From JAJYZP01 sp049964535 (GTDB taxonomy: Bacteria > Actinomycetota > Acidimicrobiia > Acidimicrobiales > Acidimicrobiaceae): a DNA stretch of 5,877 nucleotides. This document shows, piece after piece, positions 1 to 5,877 of this stretch. The notes under the pieces were generated by a model, which worked only from the letters and a program-made list of their open reading frames with translations, made no database searches and was not told the origin of the DNA. Both the position numbers and the translations under genes were made by a program. The stretch spans positions 1 to 5,877 of the forward strand of contig JBMFXG010000161.1 in NCBI GenBank assembly GCA_049964535.1. Direction: 5' to 3'. Numbering within the stretch: the stretch's first letter is position 1; every line of letters begins with the position of its first letter.

Positions 1-1
1 C

Positions 2-892
2 CTTCGCCACGACGATGCCGTAGACAAACCGAAGCTCGACCTACCTGGTGTGCTCACCGCATCGCTCTCGATGTTTTCTTTGGTGTATGGGTTCTCCCAC
101 GCTGAAACTGCGGGTTGGAGTAATTCCCTCACGGTTGGATTCCTCGTTGCCGGTGTGGTCTTGTTGGTGGCATTTGTGCTAGTAGAGCGTCAGGTATCTC
201 ACCCTCTGCTCCCGCTCCGGGTGGTCATTGACCGCATGAGAGGTGGCTCGTACATCACGGTCTTCCTTGCAGCGGTGGGCATGTTCGGTGTCTTCTTGTT
301 CTTGACCTACTACATGCAGTCCACGCTCGGTTACTCACCGGTCAAGACCGGTGTGGCGTTCCTTCCGATGGTTGCCCTCTTGGTGGTAACCGCTTCGATT
401 GCGACTACCGTACTGCTTCCTCGAATCGGTCCTAAGCCCTTGGTGGTCGGTGGAATGGCAGTAGCTGCGGTTGGTCTCTTGCTTCTGACTCGAATTGGAC
501 TTCACTCAAGCTATACAACAGTTATTCTTCCAGCTCTGGTAGTCATGGGTCTTGGGCTCGGAGCGACCTTTGCCCCTTCAATCAACGTGGCGACCGCAGA
601 CGTTGATCCTGCCGATGCAGGAGTGGCCTCAGCCATGGTCAACACCTCTCAGCAGATCGGGGGATCTATTGGAACCTCACTGTTGAATACACTCGCTGCG
701 ACGACACTTGGAGGATACCTCGCTCACCGTGTGGCAACCAAGATCGTCGTTGCGGAGGCCGGAATTCATAGCTACATTACCGCCTTCCGTTGGTCGGCCT
801 TGATCTTCGCAGTGGGTGCGCTCGCAGCTCTCCTGCTTCTGAAGTGGGGAAAGGTTGCATCCTCGAGTGAGGGTCACGGTGCGATGCTGTAA
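2..892 (+). CDS. MFS transporter, DHA2 (EmrB/QacA-like) family, C-terminal part
   Basis: This is the C-terminal 296 residues of an inner-membrane major facilitator, probably a proton-coupled efflux pump for small hydrophobic or toxic compounds; the substrate cannot be told. The frame is open to the left edge, so the true start lies outside; the GTG at 50 is internal, because the preceding codons already match the family (a charged loop, then LDLPGVLTASLSMFSLVYG). Eight hydrophobic segments follow, fitting TM7-TM14 of a 14-TM protein: roughly residues 15-35, 44-63, 81-105, 117-140, 149-168, 176-202, a less hydrophobic helix containing SAMVNTSQQIGGSIGTS (about 213-233), and 266-283. The short polar tail ends at TAA 890-892. 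The SAMVNTSQQIGGSIG helix is typical of DHA2 proteins. DHA2 members usually have about 480-520 residues, so some 200 are missing at the left. Two hairpins follow the stop, so it is the last gene of its transcript. Confidence 0.9.
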   Translation, partial: LRHDDAVDKPKLDLPGVLTASLSMFSLVYGFSHAETAGWSNSLTVGFLVAGVVLLVAFVLVERQVSHPLLPLRVVIDRMRGGSYITVFLAAVGMFGVFLFLTYYMQSTLGYSPVKTGVAFLPMVALLVVTASIATTVLLPRIGPKPLVVGGMAVAAVGLLLLTRIGLHSSYTTVILPALVVMGLGLGATFAPSINVATADVDPADAGVASAMVNTSQQIGGSIGTSLLNTLAATTLGGYLAHRVATKIVVAEAGIHSYITAFRWSALIFAVGALAALLLLKWGKVASSSEGHGAML

Positions 893-906
893 TTCTTCGG
901 CGGGTC

Positions 907-930
907 ATCCTCGATTCTTCCTTCGAGGAT
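907..930 (+). repeat. Short perfect hairpin after the transporter gene
   Basis: The arms ATCCTCGA (907-914) and TCGAGGAT (923-930) are perfectly complementary across an 8-nt pyrimidine-rich loop. It lies 14 nt after the transporter stop codon. No T-tract follows, so it is not a classical terminator by itself; it may stabilise the 3' end of the mRNA or be incidental. Confidence 0.4.
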
Positions 931-967
931 CTCTGGAAATGTAAGAGCTCAGCGAATGACCGCTCTG

Positions 968-1013
968 GCTACATCCCCAAGGAACTACGTTCCTTGGGGA
1001 TGTAGCGGTTTTT
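968..1013 (+). terminator. Strong intrinsic terminator
   Basis: Positions 968-985 (GCTACATCCCCAAGGAAC) pair perfectly with 989-1006, giving an 18-bp stem with a 3-nt TAC loop. After GG (1007-1008) comes a T5 run at 1009-1013. Long stem, tight loop and T-tract make this a convincing rho-independent terminator for + strand transcription from the transporter gene. On the other strand no T-run follows the stem, so it appears to act in one direction only. It implies that the downstream amidohydrolase had its own promoter. Confidence 0.88.
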
Positions 1014-1144
1014 CGATTCAGGTCGTCGAAGCTCTCGTTGATGCTTCGTTGTCGTTGGGGCCGTTCGCTGTGCTGCCGTCTCGCCGAAGGTATGCTCAGA
1101 CCCCTTTGTTTGTGATGGAGTCGGTAGTTTGATGAGTATGTGAT

Positions 1145-1172
1145 TTGACCTCTGAGCTAGATCGCCTATGGT
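1145..1172 (+). promoter_or_regulatory. Possible promoter for the amidohydrolase locus
   Basis: TTGACC (1145-1150, five of six matches to the sigma-70 -35 consensus) is followed after 16 nt by TATGGT (1167-1172, four of six matches to the -10 consensus). It lies between the terminator and the amidohydrolase. The putative -10 overlaps the ATG at 1168, so if it is real, translation must start downstream of that ATG. This is pattern matching only. Confidence 0.25.
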
Positions 1173-2676
1173 GCAGTGGTCTGTTCGTATTGAGGACATC
1201 TGTCCGTTTTACGTTAAGTTAGGTAGCTGGGTTATTCGTGGCTCTAGATTTCGGCTCTTCGTAAAATCAAATCTCTCCAGCAACACTTTTCACGGTGGCA
1301 CTGTGGTGGTGATGGACACAGCGAAGACGGTGTTGCAAGGCGTCGATGTGCTGGTGGTCGGTGACTCGATTGCGGCGGATGGATCAAATATCGCTGCACC
1401 GGAGGGCTCACGAATCATCGATTCGACCGGTGGTATCGTAATGCCTGGCATGATCGATACTCATCGGCATCTCTGGCAGACCGCTATGCGTGGCTACGGT
1501 GTGGACTGCACGCTGACGCAATGCTTCGTCTGGTACTACCTCGAGTACGGGAAGCATTTCCGACCGCAAGATATCTCTGCCGGTAGTATCTTGGGGATCA
1601 TCGAGGCGCTCGACGCAGGGGTGACTACTACGGTCGACTGGTCCCAGGGTTTGAATAGCGCCGAGCACGCAGAGGCGGCGTTAGAGTCGTTGCGGTCCCT
1701 CTCGACTCGCTCGGTTTTGGCGTACGGGAATATCCATGGTGCGCCGTAGGAGTGGACGACGCAACCGGAGTTCCGCACCTTTGCCACGAGAGCTGCTGAA
1801 AGTGCGGACGACCGCTTCGCGTTTCAGCTCGCCTTTGATGTAACCGGGGATAGTGAGTTTCCTGAGCGTGTTGCCTTCGATGTGGCACGAGAGCTCGGTG
1901 TTCCGGTTTCAACACATGCTGGAGTTTGGGGAGCGACCAATGACGAGGGTATTTGCTTGATGCACGACGGCGGCTACATGAATGACCGTACGGTCTATGT
2001 GCATGCTGCAACGTTAAACCCTGACTCCTACCACAAGATCGCCGCTACTGGTGGTACGGTCTCCGTCTCTACCGAGAGCGAAGAGTCCGCTGGACAGGGA
2101 TATCTAACAACCTATCGTCTTCGACACTACGGTATCGATGCCTCGCTCCCCAACGACACGAGCGTGTGGTGGAGTTGGGATCTCTTCTCCGCTATGCGTG
2201 CGACACTTTCAGCGGATTGAGCAATGGAGCACTTAGCCCACCACCAGCGCGAAGAGATGGTGACACACTGTTCCCTTCGTGCGGAGAACGTAGTCGAGAT
2301 GGCGACGATGGGTGGAGCGAGAGCTATCGGCCGTGCTCACGACCTTGGGAGTTTGGAGGTCGGGAAGGAGGCGGATCTCGTCCTGGTGAAAAATGACCGT
2401 TCCTCACTGATGTTCCCACTGTTCAATCCGTACGGACACCTAGTCTCTCAGGCGCAGCGGGGTGATGTCCATAGCGTGATGGTCGATGGCCAACTGGTCA
2501 AGTTTGAACATCAGCTGCAAGGTATCGATCTCAACGATGCTCGTAGCGCAGTGGGCGAGACCGTCGAGCATCTGCGCGCTGTGCTTCGAGAGGAACAGTG
2601 GGTGGCCGACATGAACTCCGATATCCCGTCGACGCAGGTGCGGGATAACCCTTACACCTACACCTATAAAGACTAA
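1168..2676 (+). pseudogene. TRZ/ATZ-type amidohydrolase, interrupted by two in-frame stops
   Basis: Read in one frame, this gives a full-length metal-dependent amidohydrolase of the chlorohydrolase/cytosine-deaminase-like group, cytosolic hydrolases or deaminases of ring compounds; the substrate is unknown. Numbered from ATG 1168, the beta-sandwich start (HGGTVVVMD) lies near residue 42. The metal ligands are present: H99 and H101 in IDTHRHLWQT, H250 in VSTHAGV, H279 in VYVHAATL and D330 in NDTSVWW. The C-terminus (GSLEVGKEADLVLVKND, then NPYTYTYKD) is intact, ending at TAA 2674-2676. Codon 194 is TAG (1747-1749) and codon 351 is TGA (2218-2220). Frame and homology continue across both with no insertion or deletion, and neither downstream restart (GTG 1882, ATG 2224) has a Shine-Dalgarno. 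The TGA is one transition from CGA (Arg); the TAG is one step from Trp or Gln codons. About 40 residues before HGGTVVVMD resemble nothing I recognise and ATG 1168 lacks a ribosome site, so the left boundary is uncertain. Sequencing error or stop readthrough are less likely alternatives to pseudogenisation. Confidence 0.85.
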
Positions 2677-2689
2677 GGTCCTCTAAGCC

Positions 2690-2711
2690 CGACTTCGACT
2701 ACGACTTCGAC
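2690..2711 (+). repeat. Short tandem direct repeat
   Basis: CGACTTCGAC occurs at 2690-2699 and again at 2702-2711 with a period of 12 nt, just after the amidohydrolase stop codon. There are only two copies and no associated gene, so it may be chance or replication slippage. Confidence 0.4.
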
Positions 2712-2933
2712 CTCGGCCTGGCGACGCCTCATGGGATCGGAACAGCACTGAGATGAGCAGGATCTACCGCCCAATGATTGTGCGTACTGGAAGCACGGAC
2801 AGTGCTGCAGCGGCTATCGGTGGAGAATCCAAGGGAACTGCCGGTCAACGACGGTTGACTGCAGAGCTCGGCTGATGGCAGTGATCGTTGTGGTCGAGGA
2901 CGCAAGCGTGGATCGAGTCGATTAGTTGCCAAG

Positions 2934-2977
2934 GTTGACGAGCCTCGTTGCGTCGGTGACGTGACGAGGCTTGCAAC
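2934..2977 (+). repeat. Imperfect stem-loop in the hutH upstream region
   Basis: AGCCTCGT (2941-2948) pairs with ACGAGGCT (2964-2971). Inside it CGTC (2951-2954) can pair with GACG (2958-2961) around a GGT loop, and outside it GTTG (2934-2937) can pair with CAAC (2974-2977) past a small internal loop. An alternative outer pairing is AGTTGC (2924-2929) with GCAACT (2973-2978). No T-tract follows. It could be an mRNA 3'-end structure, a structured leader if transcription starts upstream, or a binding site; nothing in the sequence decides. Confidence 0.4.
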
Positions 2978-3145
2978 TGTAGTGAACTCTGCGGCCCGGA
3001 GCAGTTTTCGCACGGTTGTCTCCGAGCAATGCCTGCGCGTGACAGAGACCGTTGAGCGTTGAGCCTTGGATCAAAAGTCTCTTGCGGCGCTGGTCTCAGA
3101 TAAGGTGTCATGCCTCGGAGCTCATCTGTGCGTGCTACGGTGGCC

Positions 3146-3174
3146 TTGCGTCAAGGAGTACCTCGTTCTAGAAT
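3146..3174 (+). promoter_or_regulatory. Candidate hutH promoter
   Basis: TAGAAT (3169-3174, five of six matches to the -10 consensus) stands 17 nt after TTGCGT (3146-3151, three of six matches to the -35 consensus). A start near 3181 would give a leader of about 26 nt that still contains the whole hutH Shine-Dalgarno. The -35 is weak, which could suit an activated or alternative-sigma promoter, or mean the match is chance. Confidence 0.35.
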
Positions 3175-3192
3175 CTCGAGTTAACGACGAGG
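3161..3192 (+). promoter_or_regulatory. Inverted repeat over the candidate hutH promoter, possible operator
   Basis: CCTCGT (3161-3166) and ACGAGG (3187-3192) form perfect inverted arms around a 20-nt centre, and TCGTT (3163-3167) with AACGA (3183-3187) gives an overlapping alternative. The centre contains the -10-like TAGAAT and the palindromes TCTAGA (3167-3172) and CTCGAG (3175-3180). The position, just before the hutH ribosome site, is where a repressor of a hut operon would be expected to bind. No regulator gene is present in the window, and the proposed role is inference. Confidence 0.35.
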
Positions 3193-3193
3193 C

Positions 3194-3200
3194 GGAGGGG
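3194..3200 (+). promoter_or_regulatory. Shine-Dalgarno of hutH that fixes its start
   Basis: GGAGGGG lies 6 nt before GTG 3207. This GTG gives a 510-residue protein whose catalytic residues sit one or two positions from those of Pseudomonas putida HutH. Starting at TTG 3066 would add 47 residues without family similarity and has no comparable ribosome site. Confidence 0.85.
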
Positions 3201-3206
3201 CTGTAC

Positions 3207-4739
3207 GTGCAGATAGAACCAGGGAAGCTCCGGTTACGCGCGCTTCGAGAGAACGTGTACGACTCCTCTGAGACGATCACGTTGCATGAGTCGTGTCGTA
3301 CTCAGGTTCTTGGCTCCTTTCAGACCGTCTCTGATATCGCCCATTCGGGTGTTGCGGCGTACGGTATCAATACTGGCTTCGGCCGGTTGGCCTCGACACG
3401 AATCGCTCAGGATCAACTCGAACTTCTCCAACGGAACTTGGTGCTATCCCATGCAGTCGGAGTTGGTGCACCTCTACCGATCGAGGTCGTACGGCTCAGC
3501 ATGATCTTGAAGGTTGCGAGCCTAGCGCGTGGGAGTTCGGGAGTGAGAATGGAGCTCATTGAGGCTCTCATCCAGATGTTCAATTCCCAGGTCTTACCCG
3601 TCATACCGTCAAAGGGCTCGGTCGGGGCATCTGGCGATCTCGCCCCACTCGCGCACCTCGCCGCTCCTCTGCTCGGAGTGGGTGAGGTGACGATCCAAGG
3701 AACCCCAGCGAGTGCGATCGACGGACTTCGTGCAGCGGGTCTCTCCCCAATGACGCTGGCTCCAAAGGAGGGTCTGGCCCTGCTCAATGGGACGCAGATC
3801 TCGACTGCGCTAGCCTTGGCTAACCTCTTTCGAATTGAGGAGGTCTTCAAGGCGGCAGTTGTTGCAGGGGCCCTCTCTGTCGATGCTGCAGCCGGGTCGG
3901 TAGTCCCATTTGACGAACGAATTCATCAGCTTCGTGGTCATCGGGGACAGATCGACGTGGCTGCGTCACTTCGGTCGCTTCTGCGGGGATCGACGATCAC
4001 GATCTCACATCAGGACTGCGATAAGGTGCAAGACCCTTACAGCCTTCGTTGTCAGCCACAGGTGATGGGTGCCATCTTGGACACTATTCGGTACTGTGCG
4101 GGGACCCTAGAGATAGAGGCGAATGCGGTATCCGATAATCCGCTCGTCTTTCCAGAGACTGGAGAGGTGCTCTCTGGCGGGAACTTTCACGGAGAGCCTG
4201 TGGCGATCGCAGCCGATGCGCTGGCGATCGCAGCATCGGAGATTGGAGCTCTCTCGGAGCGTAGAATCGCTCTTCTGATCGACGCCTCACTCTCGGGACT
4301 ACCTCCATTTCTGATTCGTGATGGCGGTGTGAACTCAGGCTTTATGATCGCTCACGTAACTGCAGCGGCCTTGGCCTCTGAAAATAAGTCGCTCGCCCAT
4401 CCTGCCTCGGTCGATTCGCTTCCGACCTCAGCCAATCAAGAGGATCACGTCTCTATGGCGACCTTCGCGGCGCGTCGACTCGGAGATATAGCTGACAACG
4501 TTGCCTCGATCGTGGGAATTGAACTGCTTGCTGCCTGTCAAGGAGTGGACCTTCGGTCGCCTCTGACCTCGAGCTCGATACTCGAGCAAGTTCGAGGACA
4601 GGTGCGAGAGATCGTGCCGCACTATGACATCGATCACTTTTTGGCTCCGGATATTCATAGCGCTCATGATCTGATCACAACCGGCGTCATTGGTAAGTTC
4701 TGCGGTCTCTCGTTACCATCGGACGAGCTTGGTTCCTGA
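3207..4739 (+). CDS. hutH: Histidine ammonia-lyase (histidase)
   Basis: It catalyses the non-oxidative deamination of L-histidine to trans-urocanate and ammonia, the first step of histidine degradation; the family is a cytoplasmic homotetramer. Started at GTG 3207 the protein has 510 residues, the usual length for bacterial HutH. The Ala-Ser-Gly triplet that cyclises into the MIO electrophile is A141-S142-G143 in GSVGASGDLAPLAHLA. Other catalytic positions are Y52 in AYGINTGFG, H82 in LVLSHAVGVG, Y278 and R281 in DPYSLRCQPQV, and E412 in NQEDHVSM, each offset by one or two from the P. putida enzyme (Y53, H83, Y280, R283, E414). The substrate-pocket segment SDNPLVF and the GGNFHGEP loop are also present. 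Phenylalanine/tyrosine ammonia-lyases and aminomutases share the MIO fold, but the overall match and the adjacent hutU make histidase by far the best call. The stop is TGA 4737-4739. Nothing suggests damage. hutU follows 68 nt later, probably on the same mRNA. Confidence 0.97.
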   Translation: MQIEPGKLRLRALRENVYDSSETITLHESCRTQVLGSFQTVSDIAHSGVAAYGINTGFGRLASTRIAQDQLELLQRNLVLSHAVGVGAPLPIEVVRLSMILKVASLARGSSGVRMELIEALIQMFNSQVLPVIPSKGSVGASGDLAPLAHLAAPLLGVGEVTIQGTPASAIDGLRAAGLSPMTLAPKEGLALLNGTQISTALALANLFRIEEVFKAAVVAGALSVDAAAGSVVPFDERIHQLRGHRGQIDVAASLRSLLRGSTITISHQDCDKVQDPYSLRCQPQVMGAILDTIRYCAGTLEIEANAVSDNPLVFPETGEVLSGGNFHGEPVAIAADALAIAASEIGALSERRIALLIDASLSGLPPFLIRDGGVNSGFMIAHVTAAALASENKSLAHPASVDSLPTSANQEDHVSMATFAARRLGDIADNVASIVGIELLAACQGVDLRSPLTSSSILEQVRGQVREIVPHYDIDHFLAPDIHSAHDLITTGVIGKFCGLSLPSDELGS

Positions 4740-4775
4740 CCCATGATTGAATGTTTGCCGAGATCGAGAAGTGGA

Positions 4776-4790
4776 GAGGTCCGAAACCTC
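4776..4790 (+). repeat. Small hairpin between hutH and hutU
   Basis: GAGGT (4776-4780) and ACCTC (4786-4790) pair around a CCGAA loop, ending 3 nt before the hutU Shine-Dalgarno. The 5-bp stem without a T-tract is too weak to end transcription; it might modulate hutU translation or be chance. Confidence 0.25.
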
Positions 4791-4793
4791 GAT

Positions 4794-4799
4794 AGGAGG
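4794..4799 (+). promoter_or_regulatory. Shine-Dalgarno of hutU
   Basis: AGGAGG with 8 nt to ATG 4808 is a near-ideal ribosome site and settles the hutU start. Confidence 0.85.
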
Positions 4800-4807
4800 A
4801 GGGTGCA

Positions 4808-5877
4808 ATGAGCGCTGGAGGCAACCGAGAGAGTGGTATCGCCTCTCTTCGTCACGATCCGTCGAGGGTGATTCGGGCCCCGCGTGGTTCGGTCCTTTCG
4901 TGTAAGAGCTGGCTGACCGAGGCCGCCTATCGTATGATCCAAAACAATCTGGATCCCGAAGTTGCCGAACATCCAGAAGACCTCGTGGTCTATGGAGGTA
5001 TAGGGCGAGCCGCTCGAAACTGGGAGTGTTTCGATGCGATTCTTCGAGCTCTGCGGTCTCTCGAAGATGATGAGACGCTCCTCGTTCAAAGCGGAAAACC
5101 TGTCGGGGTCTTTACGACTCAACGCGACGCTCCAAGAGTATTGATAGCAAACTCGAACTTGGTTCCCCACTGGGCGACCTGGGAGCACTTTCACGAGCTG
5201 GACCGAGCCGGCCTCATGATGTTCGGACAGATGACGGCAGGTAGCTGGATCTACATTGGTAGTCAAGGCATCGTGCAGGGAACCTATGAGACCTTTACCG
5301 CAATCGCCGCTCAGCATTTTGAAGGTGATGCAAGCGGTCGCTGGATTCTCACTGCAGGTCTCGGCGGTATGGGTGGAGCGCAGCCACTTGCGGCAACTAT
5401 GGCCGGATTCTCTATGGTCGCAGTCGAGTGCGACGAATCTCGTATCGATCTCCGTATTGCGTCTGGATATCTCGATCATAAGGCTTTTACCTTGGAAGAG
5501 GCCTTTGCGCGTCTACGGGAGGCTCGGGCACAGAATCACCCGACATCGATCGGTCTGTTAGGTAACGCTTCAGAGATCTTTGGCGATGTGCTCGCGGGCG
5601 ACCTTCTCCCCGATGTCGTGACCGATCAGACGAGCGCCCATGATCCTCTCAATGGCTATCTTCCCGCTGGATGGAGCCTCGAAGAGTGGAGAGAACGTCG
5701 GACGAGCGATCCTAAGGGGGTGGTGGCAGCCGCGACCAGATCGATGGCGAAACAAGTGGGTTTTATGCTCCAGTTCTACGATCGCGGGATACCAACGGTC
5801 GACTACGGCAACAACATTCGTCAGGTTGCTTTTGATCTCGGTGTCAAGCGAGCGTTTGACTTTCCGGGATTCGTGCC
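4808..5877 (+). CDS. hutU: Urocanate hydratase (urocanase), N-terminal two thirds
   Basis: It converts urocanate to 4-imidazolone-5-propionate, the second step of histidine degradation; the family is a cytosolic homodimer with tightly bound NAD+ acting as electrophile. The frame has no stop up to the right edge and gives 356 complete residues of about 550. Family signatures appear in order: VYGGIGRAARNWECFDAI (from residue 61), QSGKPVGVFTTQRD, PRVLIANSNLVPHWATWEHF, MTAGSWIYIGSQGIVQGTY (T143 onward), the glycine-rich NAD-binding loop GLGGMGGAQP (184-193), and DQTSAHDPLNGY (from 273). The visible end is DYGNNIRQVAFDLG followed by FDFPGFVP. The catalytic cysteine region (C410 in P. putida, RPLFCRG-type) lies just beyond the window, so completeness cannot be judged. 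An N-terminal stretch of about 12 residues before SLRHDPSR is not distinctive. The 68-nt spacing from hutH, same strand and no terminator between them support a hutHU operon. Confidence 0.96.
   Translation, partial: MSAGGNRESGIASLRHDPSRVIRAPRGSVLSCKSWLTEAAYRMIQNNLDPEVAEHPEDLVVYGGIGRAARNWECFDAILRALRSLEDDETLLVQSGKPVGVFTTQRDAPRVLIANSNLVPHWATWEHFHELDRAGLMMFGQMTAGSWIYIGSQGIVQGTYETFTAIAAQHFEGDASGRWILTAGLGGMGGAQPLAATMAGFSMVAVECDESRIDLRIASGYLDHKAFTLEEAFARLREARAQNHPTSIGLLGNASEIFGDVLAGDLLPDVVTDQTSAHDPLNGYLPAGWSLEEWRERRTSDPKGVVAAATRSMAKQVGFMLQFYDRGIPTVDYGNNIRQVAFDLGVKRAFDFPGFV

Larger units (their letters stand above)
2677..3206 (+). other. 530-nt gap between amidohydrolase remnant and hutH
   Basis: No coding region can be supported here. 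The right part (3066-3206) is open in frame with hutH, but this is not part of the hutH product: it has no family similarity, and the start is fixed by the strong ribosome site at 3194. The longest small ATG frame seen (2753-2875, 40 codons) has no good Shine-Dalgarno and no recognisable similarity. The gap contains a short direct repeat (2690-2711), an imperfect hairpin (2934-2977) and a promoter/operator-like segment (3146-3192). It is long for the distance between two genes on one strand, so it could hold a decayed gene or the hut regulatory region. Confidence 0.6.

Noticed and set aside
1747..2220. Recoding of TAG and TGA as pyrrolysine and selenocysteine, or a reassigned genetic code.
   Set aside because: Two different stop codons would both need recoding in one gene. 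TGA ends hutH normally, no selenocysteine insertion hairpin was recognised after 2220, and neither position is catalytic in the family.
1882..2676. Separate genes starting at GTG 1882 and ATG 2224.
   Set aside because: Each would encode only a fragment of one amidohydrolase barrel, splitting the metal site, and neither has a Shine-Dalgarno.
2753..2875. A 40-codon ATG frame in the gap before hutH.
   Set aside because: It has no clear Shine-Dalgarno, no recognisable motif, and a length expected by chance.
3110..3184. A 24-codon ATG frame ending 22 nt before hutH, considered as a leader peptide.
   Set aside because: It has only a weak AAGG upstream and contains no histidine codons, so histidine-dependent attenuation is not supported. 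It would also start upstream of the candidate promoter.
3413..3850. A 145-codon open frame on the - strand within hutH.
   Set aside because: It is antisense to the MIO-bearing core of hutH, with arginine/serine/alanine-rich low-complexity translation typical of shadow frames.
4664..5479. A 271-codon open frame on the - strand.
   Set aside because: It lies opposite hutH and hutU, whose products are unmistakable on the + strand. Its translation has no domain-like pattern and no ribosome site was evident. It is a shadow frame.
1..5877. tRNA or rRNA genes, CRISPR arrays, insertion sequences and attachment sites.
   Set aside because: Reading both strands showed no cloverleaf-like stretch, no regularly spaced repeats, no transposase-like frame and no terminal inverted repeats with target duplications.

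Overview
The window carries four genes or gene remnants, all on the + strand, and looks like chromosomal DNA of an actinobacterium with moderate G+C. The inference rests on actinobacterial-style sequences in an unusually moderate composition, with GTG used as a start. An iron-oxidising acidophile of the Acidimicrobiia (Ferrimicrobium or Acidithrix type) would fit, but this is a low-confidence guess from general impression, not from a marker gene.

Region by region: (1) Positions 2-892 hold the C-terminal part of a 14-TM drug/proton antiporter-type MFS transporter, entering from the left edge. (2) Positions 893-1167 hold a small hairpin (907-930) and a very strong intrinsic terminator (18-bp stem plus T5, 968-1013), which ends the transporter transcript. 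(3) Positions 1168-2676 hold a TRZ/ATZ-type amidohydrolase that keeps one reading frame and all its metal ligands, but is broken by two in-frame stop codons (TAG at 1747, TGA at 2218) and lacks a convincing translation start. It is best read as a recent pseudogene. (4) Positions 2677-3206 are a 530-nt gap with no recognisable gene. It contains an imperfect hairpin and, at its right end, a promoter/operator-like element just before hutH. (5) Positions 3207-4739 encode an intact histidine ammonia-lyase (hutH, 510 aa), with its start set by a strong Shine-Dalgarno at a GTG codon. (6) From 4808 to the right edge is the first two thirds of urocanate hydratase (hutU), 68 nt downstream and in the same direction.

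hutH and hutU catalyse the first two steps of histidine degradation (L-histidine to urocanate to imidazolonepropionate) and probably form an operon that continues beyond the window. Neither the transporter nor the broken amidohydrolase is shown by the sequence to belong to that pathway, and the terminator separates the transporter from everything downstream.

I do not see an undescribed biological system here. The points most worth a second look are the doubly interrupted amidohydrolase with an otherwise intact frame, and the inverted-repeat element over the putative hutH promoter.
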